64,000 nt of DNA from an uncultured Clostridia bacterium (GTDB lineage Bacteria > Bacillota > Clostridia > TANB77 > CAG-508): the NCBI GenBank assembly GCA_934167835.1, contig CAKPLZ010000003.1:80882-144881 (forward strand). The letters are read 5' to 3'. A program made the translations under genes and the position numbers. This document shows, one piece after another, positions 57,178 through 64,000 of the stretch. Each line of letters starts with the position of its first letter. Within the stretch, counting starts at the first letter, position 1. Below the pieces are notes generated by a model. That model did not search any database. It worked only from the letters and a program-made list of their open reading frames with translations, and had not been told where the DNA came from.

Positions 57178-58069
57178 ATGGTTTTTAAAGATTATTATAA
57201 AATACTAGATTTAAATTCAAATAAAGTTACTCGGAATAGAAATTAAAAATGCTTTTAGAGAACAAGCAAAAAAATATCACCCAGATATTAATAATCAAAG
57301 CACACAGTCAGAAGAGAGATTTAAGGATATAAATGAAGCATATAGAGTATTATCAGATACTAGAGAAAAAAGAAAGTATGATAGATTATGGTATTCAAAA
57401 GTTGGAAGAAAACAGCAAAAAGCCTCATCAGAAGAAAATAGAAGAGAAAAAGGCTCAGGAATTAATGAATTTTTCAATATGTTTTTTGGAGAAAGTGAAG
57501 TTCCAATAATAAAAACAAATACCAAAGAACCATGTAAGGGAGAAGACATAGAAACAGGAATAAATGTAAGCTTAGAAGATGCCTACTTCGGGGCAAATAA
57601 AAAAATATCACTAAGAACAGTAGACGGAAAAATGAAAACATTTTCAGTATTAATACCTGCAGGAATTAGAAACGGAGAAAAAATAAGGCTTCTAGGTCAA
57701 GGTAAAACAGGCATAAATGGTGGAAGAAATGGGGACTTATTCATTAAAATTAATATAGAAAACAATAAAAAATTCAAACTCCAAGGATGTGATTTAATAA
57801 CAAAAATCAATGTCTCACCATGGGAGGCAGCATTAGGCAAAGATATTAGTATAGATTCCATAGAAGAAAACATAACATTACATATCCCAGCAGGAATACA
57901 AAGCGGTGAACAACTGAAAATACCAGATAAAGGATATAAAGACGGACAAGGTGGAAGAGGGGATTTTATAGCACAAATTCAAACTGTAGTTCCAAAGGAA
58001 TTAACAGAAAAGGAAAAAGAGTTATTTACAGAGTTACAAAATATTTCGAATTTTAATCCACGAACATAA
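57178..58069 (+). CDS. DnaJ/CbpA-like co-chaperone, +1 frameshift at CGG
   Basis: Across one frame change it is 296 residues. The J domain starts MVFKDYYKILDLNSNKVT; at codon 19 (57232) the zero frame has CGG. Reading +1 at GGA gives GIEIKNAFREQAKKYHPD with the HPD motif, then the flexible region and the two C-terminal DnaJ domains (FGANKKISLRTVDGKMK; HIPAGIQSGEQLKI). No zinc-finger CxxCxGxG repeats are present, so it is CbpA-like. Without the shift it would stop four codons after CGG. TTTAAGGAG precedes the ATG. Confidence 0.9.
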
Positions 58070-58093
58070 AAAAAGAGCCTAAGGCTCTTTTTT
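58068..58093. terminator. Bidirectional terminator after dnaJ-like gene
   Basis: AAAAGAGCC (58071-58079) pairs with GGCTCTTTT (58083-58091), loop TAA, with T and A runs on either side. Confidence 0.85.
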
Positions 58094-59879
58094 AACGTTC
58101 TTCGTCTAATTCTCTTAACTCACTAAAAGTGTTACCATTTTTTATGTATTGTTTTCCTGTATTTAAGCTTGTATAACGTATTGGTTTTCTAGCATATTTT
58201 ATTTGGTTTTTACCAACTTTAGTAGCATCTGATAGATGTTTTGGGAATTTTCCGTTCATTAGAAAATATATGTGTTCCCAGAAATTTTTGTTCTCAGCAT
58301 CGTTAGTGGCGTTTTGAATTATTGCGTTTTTATGTCTTTTCTGTATTGGCATTAATATGTTTGTTGGAACCACTTCGTTATTTATAACAAAATCTTCTCC
58401 GCCTTGATATTCAGGAATTAGTGCAGTTAGATTATTTGCTTTAACAATATTTATAAGTGAGTCTTTATTTATATGGAATCTAAATGGCATATTAAATCCT
58501 TCAATATCAAATGCGACTAAACACATATTGGATTTTGCTTTAAAACTATCTACAAAACAGTTATCTTTCCATTCATCTCGAATTATACCCCAGTTTCTGC
58601 AATGAGTGTTATCTAGCATACTTTTTATTATTGGCTCAATTGTTGTTTGCTTCCTGCGGTATATTTGTGATTCAAGATTAATTAAAGATGCACTAAAGCA
58701 AGAATCATAATAAAAGTCTTGTTTACAATGTAGGTGTTCAGAGAAAAAGTCTTGATAATCTTTGCTTATATATCTTGATTGTTGTGCAAAGTATTCAGAA
58801 TAATCTTTAGCAAGTACTTGTTTTGAAGCTACACCATTTTTAAATTCGTCATTGAAAACTTTTTCTTGTTGAGTTTCGCAAGTTCCTTTTAACATTTTTG
58901 AAACAAAATGATATTTCCTATATGCAGCAATAATTTCATTATCTGTTAAATCAAAATTATTATCCTGGTTAAACATTTCAGGCCATAAATTTAATGCATT
59001 AATTGATGAAAATGTAAGGGACATATCAGATAATTCTTTTGCAAATCTATTAACCCAAAAGGCGTCAACAAAGCACAAATCTTCAAGTGATAGTGTTTGT
59101 AAATATTCCTTTGAGAACAATTCATTTAAGCCTATTTCGTCTTTTTTAGTCGAACCACTTTTATATTGGTAATCTAAAGCACTAAATTTGAATTTTTCGC
59201 TGTTATTTGTATAAACATCAGAGTAATAATGTAATAATGAAAATGCTGAGAAAAATTCGTGTAATAAACCTAAATGAGTAGTCAAGTTATCTCTTACAAA
59301 TTCAACATTGGCTTTTCTTTCACGTTCTAACATTAAAATTAATTGGTCTCGAAGTGAATTTTTTTGAAGCATAACTATAGCAAATTTTATAAAATCGGCT
59401 ACCATTTTGGGATTTTCTCCTTCAATTACAAAATCTGTAATTTTGGATTTTGGTGTGATTGAGTAATCTTTGGCTATTTTTTTTAGGTTTTTTACTTCAT
59501 CTATTGCATTTATAATTGCTAATCTTTGAGAACGCAAAAGATTTGCAGTATAAATTGAGTGTGTGTTTGGTTTGTCTTTTAAATTTTCGTATTCTCTATC
59601 TATGATGGTAGGATCTTTTAAAATGCTAGTAATTGCTTGATATTCATATAATCGAGAATCTATATATCCAACAGTTTGAAATCTATCAAAAAGTCCATAG
59701 GCAAATTGTTGAGTTGCTGTTTTTAAGTCAGCAGGAGATTTTACTTCATATTCTTTTTTTAGCAAATTAAATAAAGGAATTATTCCATAAATACTATCAT
59801 GTAAATCGGCTATTTCCCTTTGTGTTGGACAATAATTTTTACTTGCTTGAAATTTAGCTTGCAATTTCTTGTCAATCAT
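58092..59879 (-). CDS. Unknown 595-residue protein next to sigG
   Basis: I do not recognise it. The start is the ATG at 59879 with GGTGAT 7 bases upstream; an upstream in-frame start lies at 59924. It is mostly helical, with a long charged central part, and near the end an HRxH-like KKRHKNAIIQN stretch. No signal or membrane segment is seen. It lies 53 bases after sigG on the same strand, so it could be co-transcribed with sigG and act in the forespore, but this is only positional. Confidence 0.75.
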   Translation of the reverse strand: MIDKKLQAKFQASKNYCPTQREIADLHDSIYGIIPLFNLLKKEYEVKSPADLKTATQQFAYGLFDRFQTVGYIDSRLYEYQAITSILKDPTIIDREYENLKDKPNTHSIYTANLLRSQRLAIINAIDEVKNLKKIAKDYSITPKSKITDFVIEGENPKMVADFIKFAIVMLQKNSLRDQLILMLERERKANVEFVRDNLTTHLGLLHEFFSAFSLLHYYSDVYTNNSEKFKFSALDYQYKSGSTKKDEIGLNELFSKEYLQTLSLEDLCFVDAFWVNRFAKELSDMSLTFSSINALNLWPEMFNQDNNFDLTDNEIIAAYRKYHFVSKMLKGTCETQQEKVFNDEFKNGVASKQVLAKDYSEYFAQQSRYISKDYQDFFSEHLHCKQDFYYDSCFSASLINLESQIYRRKQTTIEPIIKSMLDNTHCRNWGIIRDEWKDNCFVDSFKAKSNMCLVAFDIEGFNMPFRFHINKDSLINIVKANNLTALIPEYQGGEDFVINNEVVPTNILMPIQKRHKNAIIQNATNDAENKNFWEHIYFLMNGKFPKHLSDATKVGKNQIKYARKPIRYTSLNTGKQYIKNGNTFSELRELDEER

Positions 59880-59932
59880 AATAATCACCAATTTTATTAT
59901 ACTATTAATTGACAAAAAATGCAAATTTTAAG

Positions 59933-60706
59933 CTATTTGTAGGCTTTTTGAATACGCGAAATTGCAGCCTTTTCAAGTCTTGAAACTTGGGCTTGTGATA
60001 TTCCAAGTTCATCAGCTACCTCCATTTGTGTTCGCCCATCAAAAAAACGTCTTGAAATAATTGATTTTTCTCTTTTATTTAATCTTTGCATAGCTTCCAT
60101 TAAGCATAAATTCTCCGCCCAATGTTCATCAGTGTTTTTTGAATCTTTAACTTGATCCATAACATAGATGCTTTCAGAACCTTCATTATATACAGGTTCT
60201 GAAAGGGAGATAGGGTCTTGAATTGAATCTAAACTTACTACAATTTCTTCCCTATCTATTCCAAGTTCTTTGGATATATCATCAATACTTGGTTCTTTTT
60301 GGGTTTCTTTTAATAATTTTTCTTTCGCTTGAAGAGCTTTATATGCTAAATCTCGCATAGATCTGCTTACCCTAATTGGATTATTATCCCTTAAATGTCT
60401 ACGAATTTCGCCGATAATCATTGGGACTGCATAAGTTGAAAATTGAACATTTAAATCCATATCAAAATTATCAATGGCTTTTATTAGTCCAACACAACCA
60501 ATTTGAAATAAATCGTCAATATTTTCATTTCTTCCATTAAATTTTTTTATAACACTTAAAACTAATCTTAAATTACCATTAATAAATTCTTTACGTGCAT
60601 TTTTATCTCCATTTTTTATTTTATCTAATAATTCTTTTTTTTCATTATTTGTTAGAACAGGTAATTTTGATGTGTTTACACCACATATTTCTACCTTGTT
60701 TATCAA
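59933..60706 (-). CDS. sigG: RNA polymerase sigma factor sigma-G
   Basis: Late forespore sigma factor, showing that this organism can form spores. The 257-residue product starts with INKVEICGVNTSKLPVLT, the sigma-G/F N-terminal signature. It has region 2 (NIDDLFQIGCVGLIKAIDNFD) near 63-83 and region 4 with the helix-turn-helix RTQMEVADELGISQAQVSRLE near 222-242. The start is TTG at 60706 with AGGAGG 8 bases upstream. spoIIGA and sigE, usual neighbours, are absent here. comEA lies upstream. Confidence 0.96.
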   Translation of the reverse strand: MINKVEICGVNTSKLPVLTNNEKKELLDKIKNGDKNARKEFINGNLRLVLSVIKKFNGRNENIDDLFQIGCVGLIKAIDNFDMDLNVQFSTYAVPMIIGEIRRHLRDNNPIRVSRSMRDLAYKALQAKEKLLKETQKEPSIDDISKELGIDREEIVVSLDSIQDPISLSEPVYNEGSESIYVMDQVKDSKNTDEHWAENLCLMEAMQRLNKREKSIISRRFFDGRTQMEVADELGISQAQVSRLEKAAISRIQKAYK

Positions 60707-60714
60707 ATGAAAAA

Positions 60715-60753
60715 CCTCCTTAGGAATTATTTTATGTACTAATTATTTCCTAA
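60715..60753 (-). promoter_or_regulatory. Leader hairpin and ribosome site of sigG
   Basis: On the minus strand TTAGGAA (60747-60753) pairs with TTCCTAA (60720-60726), whose right end runs directly into AGGAGG (60715-60720). With a TTG start, this could limit translation of sigG. Confidence 0.55.
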
Positions 60754-60784
60754 AAAGAAAAAAATTATACTTTGAGTTTAAGAA

Positions 60785-61395
60785 TTAGATGGTAATTAAA
60801 TCTTTTATAGAATTAAACTTAGAAGAACCAATTCCACTTACATTTTTTAAATCATCAATTTTTTTGAATTTACCATTTTTATTTCTATATTCAATAATTT
60901 TTAAAGCTGTAGATGCACCTATACCAGGTAAATTTGTAAGCTCTGATTGCGTTGCAGTATTTATATTAATTAAACCAGAATTTGAATTGCTTCCAGAGAT
61001 AATAATATTTTCACCAGCAGAGGAATCAGGAGTATTAGTTTCTTTATCATTTAAGTTTGGAATTCTAATTTTTTGCCCATCTTGTAATTCATAAGCTAAG
61101 TTGATTTTTGAAAAATCTGCTTCAGCAGTTGCGCCACCAGCATTTTCTATTGCATCTGCAATTCGAGAGCCGAGGCTTTAGGTAAATAATTCCGGGATTT
61201 ATAACTTCACCATCTATATGTACAATGATTTCTTTTGTTTCATTTAATTCATTTTCCTCAGAACCGAGAAACCAAAAAATTTTCTGAAATCGTTTCACAA
61301 GTTTTGTTATCTTTTATAAAAAAATATATAGCGATTATTATGGCTAAAATTGCAAAAATTGTAATAATTAGTATTTTTTTGTCAAAATCTTTCAT
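60785..61395 (-). CDS. comEA: Competence protein ComEA-like, two +1 frameshifts at CGG
   Basis: DNA-binding membrane protein of transformation. Starting at the ATG at 61395 the N-terminus is a membrane segment (KKILIITIFAILAIIIA). At codon 44 (61266) the zero frame has CGG, and reading +1 at GGT gives SGSEENELNETKEIIVHIDG. At the second CGG (61172), reading +1 at GGC gives LKPGSRIADAIENAGG of the SLBB domain. The third frame runs to the helix-hairpin-helix motif INTATQSELTNLPGIGAS and the stop at 60785. Joined, it is 202 residues, the family length. Confidence 0.9.
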
Positions 61396-61468
61396 AAATA
61401 CCTCCTAAAATATTGTTTTTTTTTGAATTTTATATTATTATTAAATTTGAAAGGATTGAGTTTTAAGT

Positions 61469-62702
61469 ATGAGATTAAAAAAAGTATTGATAATATTTGT
61501 ATTTTGTTTATTAATTATTATTCCTGTTACTTATGCAGCAGAGCCAGATGTAACTGCAACATCAGCAGTTACAATGGATTGCATAGATGGGAAAATTCTA
61601 TATAGTAAGCAAATGAATGATAAATTATATCCAGCAAGCTTAACAAAAGTATTAACAGCAATTGTAGTTGCAGAAAATGCCAATTTAGATGATAAAGTAA
61701 CAATGACAGAGAGTGCAATATCACATGTTCAATCAGGATATTTAACATCTGGAATAAAAGTAGGGGAGACATTTACAGTTGAGGAATTATTAAACCTGCT
61801 ACTTATATCATCATATAATGATATTTCAAATGTACTTGCAGAGCATGTTGCAGGAAGCAGTGAACAGTTTGTAAGTCTAATGAATGAAAAAGCAAAAGAA
61901 ATACGGATGCACAAATAGTCATTTCGAAAATAGTAGTGGAGAACATAGCACAGAACACTATTCAACAGCATACGATATGGCTTTAATTGGGAAATATGCA
62001 ATGAAATTTGATGTAATAAAATCAGCTGCCAGCCAAATAAAATTTTCATTACCTGCAACAGAACTATATGAGAAAGATGATAGAGTTTATTATACTGCAA
62101 ATGAAATGCTTTTAACAGGAAGCAAAAATTATTACAGATATTCAAAAGGAGTAAAAACAGGTTTTACAACACCTGCTGGATATTGTTTAATGGTATATGC
62201 TGAGAAAAATGGGTTACCTGTTATTGCAGTTGTAATGAAATCAACAACACAAAACAGCAGGTATGATGATGCAAAAGAAATTTTGAATTATTCTTTTGAT
62301 AATAATGTACTAAGAACAATTGCAGAAAGCGGAACCAATATGCAAACAATATATGTTAAAAAAGGCTCAAAAGATACTAAAAAATTAAATGCAATTTTAG
62401 CTCAAAAGATAATTGGGGTGGTAAAAGCTGAAAATAAAAATTTAACAATTGAACCTAAAGTAGTAATAAATGAAAAGCTAAAAGCACCAATTGAAAAAGG
62501 AACTGTAATCGGAAAGGCAACTTATGAAGTTGAAGGAAGAATATATGAATCAGATGTTATTGCAGAAACTGATGTTAAGAAAAGTAAGGTTGGAGTAACA
62601 TTTTTACTTATTTTTATCGGGGTATTTGCTTTACTTGGTGGATTAAGAGGAAGAAGTATATATAAAAGAACAAAGACTTTAAGAAAAATAAGAGGGAAAT
62701 AA
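61469..62702 (+). CDS. dacF: D-alanyl-D-alanine carboxypeptidase (DacF type), +1 frameshift at CGG
   Basis: Trims peptidoglycan stem peptides. Across one frame change it is 410 residues. Signal peptide at about 4-23; catalytic S57-x-x-K60 in YPASLTKV; S115-Y-N117; KTG at 229-231 (GVKTGFTT). At codon 146 (61904) the zero frame is CGG; reading +1 at GGA gives KEIGCTNSHFEN, the conserved glycine of the S11 family. The KTG motif lies after the shift, so the unshifted product would be inactive. A C-terminal membrane anchor follows. AAAGGATT precedes the ATG. Confidence 0.93.
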
Positions 62703-62712
62703 TTAAGAAATT

Positions 62713-62753
62713 ATTAGGGTGGAATTAATTTTAAAATCCACCCTAATTTTATT
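62713..62753. terminator. Bidirectional terminator between dacF and LCP gene
   Basis: ATTAGGGTGGA (62713-62723) pairs perfectly with TCCACCCTAAT (62737-62747), followed by TTTATTT. Confidence 0.85.
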
Positions 62754-63799
62754 TAAGGAGTAGTTACCGTTATATTTTCATCATTTTCTTCAACAATTTC
62801 AGGTTTATCTAAGAAAAATTCTTTTACTAACTCCTGAGTTTCTTCTTCATCACAAAGGAAGAAAGATAAATATCCCAAATACTGTGCTGTTCCAGGTAAT
62901 TGAGCAGCTTTAATGTTGTCTGTATTTATTTTTATTGCATAAGGTATGTAATCTTTAACATTGTTGAAATCTAAATTTGTTTTTACATATTGTTTGAAAA
63001 TATCAATAATATTACCAATTTGTGCTACATTCTTCATTCTAATGGTTTGTTTGATTGTTGCTATTATAAAGTTTCTTTGTGTTCTCATTCTTCCTAAATC
63101 ATTATCTCCATAAGAATATGAGTAAGAAGAATAATCATTATTATGTCTAAATCTTACTAATTGTTCTGCTTGGTCGCCATTAAGTGTTTGCACACCAGCT
63201 TTTAAATGAATGAATAGGTCTTGTGAATAATCATCATAATCCATATCAATAGGAACATCAAATTCTACTCCACCAATTGTATCAACTAATTTTTGTAGCG
63301 CTTTTGTATCAACTATTATATAATATTTCAAATCAAGACCAGTTAATTTATTTACTGCAGCCAAGGTTTTTTCTGGAGTATCTCCATTTGAATATAATGA
63401 ATTGATTTTATCATATACAGTAGTATGCTTTTTATCATTACCAATAAAAGTATCTCTTGGAATTGAAAGTAAAGCAGCTTCTTGAGTTTTTGGGTCGTAG
63501 GATGCTACCATTATTGTATCAGACATACCAGTACTTTCTCCCAAAATTAAAACTTGCAATTTGTCAAGGTTTTTCAATGTTTCTTCATTATGGCCAAGAA
63601 TTGCACCAATAACATTTCCTCTTGCATCATGTAATCTTTTAGCAACAAAAAGTGCCAATAAAACTAACAAAATTAAAAATATTATTAAAAAAATGTGCTT
63701 TTTCTTTTTTTTCTTAGGTTTTACTTTCCTTTTAGAATTGTTATCATTAACAACACAATTTACAATTATCTCTTCTTCAGTTTTTTCATGCTTCCCCAT
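62753..63799 (-). CDS. LytR-CpsA-Psr family protein
   Basis: A membrane-anchored protein with a cytoplasmic Lys-rich start and one membrane segment at about 33-50. The LCP domain has LILGESTGMSDTIMVA and SIPRDTFIGN near its start, and QLVRFRHNNDY near the middle. Such enzymes attach teichoic-acid or capsular polymers to peptidoglycan. The start is the ATG at 63799 (AGGAGG 11 bases upstream); a TTG at 63802 or 63808 is possible. It is convergent to dacF. Confidence 0.93.
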   Translation of the reverse strand: MGKHEKTEEEIIVNCVVNDNNSKRKVKPKKKKKKHIFLIIFLILLVLLALFVAKRLHDARGNVIGAILGHNEETLKNLDKLQVLILGESTGMSDTIMVASYDPKTQEAALLSIPRDTFIGNDKKHTTVYDKINSLYSNGDTPEKTLAAVNKLTGLDLKYYIIVDTKALQKLVDTIGGVEFDVPIDMDYDDYSQDLFIHLKAGVQTLNGDQAEQLVRFRHNNDYSSYSYSYGDNDLGRMRTQRNFIIATIKQTIRMKNVAQIGNIIDIFKQYVKTNLDFNNVKDYIPYAIKINTDNIKAAQLPGTAQYLGYLSFFLCDEEETQELVKEFFLDKPEIVEENDENITVTTP

Positions 63800-63882
63800 C
63801 AAAATCAAATCCTCCTTATTTGAATTTCGAGTATAAGTATATCAAAAAAAACAAAAAAATTCAACTAATTTCAATAAAAATG

Positions 63883-63911
63883 TTGACTAAAGCAAAAAAA
63901 TGTGGTATCAT
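63883..63911 (+). promoter_or_regulatory. Promoter of tRNA-Arg
   Basis: TTGACT, 17 bases, TATCAT; the tRNA starts 17 bases after the -10 element. Confidence 0.7.
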
Positions 63912-63927
63912 TATTTATGTTCCAAAT

Positions 63928-64000
<73 letters not shown>

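Noticed and set aside
61169..61266. Programmed -1 frameshift with slippery heptamer
   Set aside because: No X XXY YYZ heptamer or downstream pseudoknot is needed; the shift is always +1 at CGG.
17434..61907. The seven broken genes as ordinary pseudogenes
   Set aside because: All flanking sequence is highly conserved, each break is a single identical +1 event at CGG, and essential genes such as mreB are involved.

Overview
The window is very AT-rich DNA from a low-GC, spore-forming Gram-positive bacterium of the Clostridia type. It carries sigma-G, two small CotF-like coat proteins, an M23 peptidase, LCP and S11 cell-wall enzymes, sortase-linked surface proteins, and gene order around a classical oriC. 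Almost every stretch is coding, genes are tightly packed and many intergenic gaps carry clear hairpin terminators. Layout: bases 1-1135 hold the 5' part of murI and two tRNA-Ser genes. Bases 1222-9373, on the minus strand, hold the origin-proximal block rpmH-rnpA-yidD-yidC-jag-mnmE-mnmG-rsmG and parA-parB. dnaA (+) diverges from rpmH. The dnaA-dnaN gap (10923-11270) is oriC, with about nine DnaA boxes and a DnaA-trio-like unwinding element, followed by dnaN-recF-gyrB. Between gyrB and gyrA (15394-20370) lies a 577-bp non-coding stretch and a four-gene cluster: a VirB4-like ATPase with its partner, a CpaE/MinD-like protein and an unknown. Its promoter is preceded by two Spo0A-box-like motifs one helical turn apart. 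Bases 20371-44049 hold gyrA, addB, coaD, coaE, a family-4 uracil-DNA glycosylase, htrA, rnhB, pdp, pcrA, coat proteins, an M23 peptidase, mecA, radC, mreB, mreC, purB, ispG and ispH. Bases 44095-55874 hold a sortase and two giant surface proteins, one with a thioester-type domain. The end holds an HD-GYP response regulator, a DnaJ-like protein, an unknown 595-residue protein, sigG, comEA, a DacF-type carboxypeptidase, an LCP protein and tRNA-Arg(UCU).

The most unusual observation is genetic-code-like. Seven otherwise intact genes (virB4-like, udg, mecA, mreB, dnaJ-like, comEA twice, dacF) are each broken by a one-base frame change. All eight breaks are the same: the zero-frame codon is CGG, and reading resumes +1 so that the overlapping GGN is read as a conserved glycine. 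Reading the roughly 19,800 codons of the window by eye, I found no other in-frame CGG. The CGG-containing quadruplet CGGN therefore behaves as a glycine with a +1 shift. I infer that CGG is unassigned (or read by a quadruplet-decoding tRNA) in this organism and acts as an obligatory +1 frameshift signal. The precedent I know is Perkinsus mitochondrial cox1, where AGG and CCC codons do the same. A systematic sequencing artefact is the main rival explanation and is discussed in the findings.

The genes form ordinary functional groups: replication initiation and segregation, tRNA modification, membrane insertion, DNA repair, CoA and isoprenoid synthesis, cell shape and sporulation. Three of the frameshifted genes (mecA, comEA twice) are in competence-related functions and three (mreB, dacF, mecA) bear on the cell wall or proteolysis, but no common regulation is proven.
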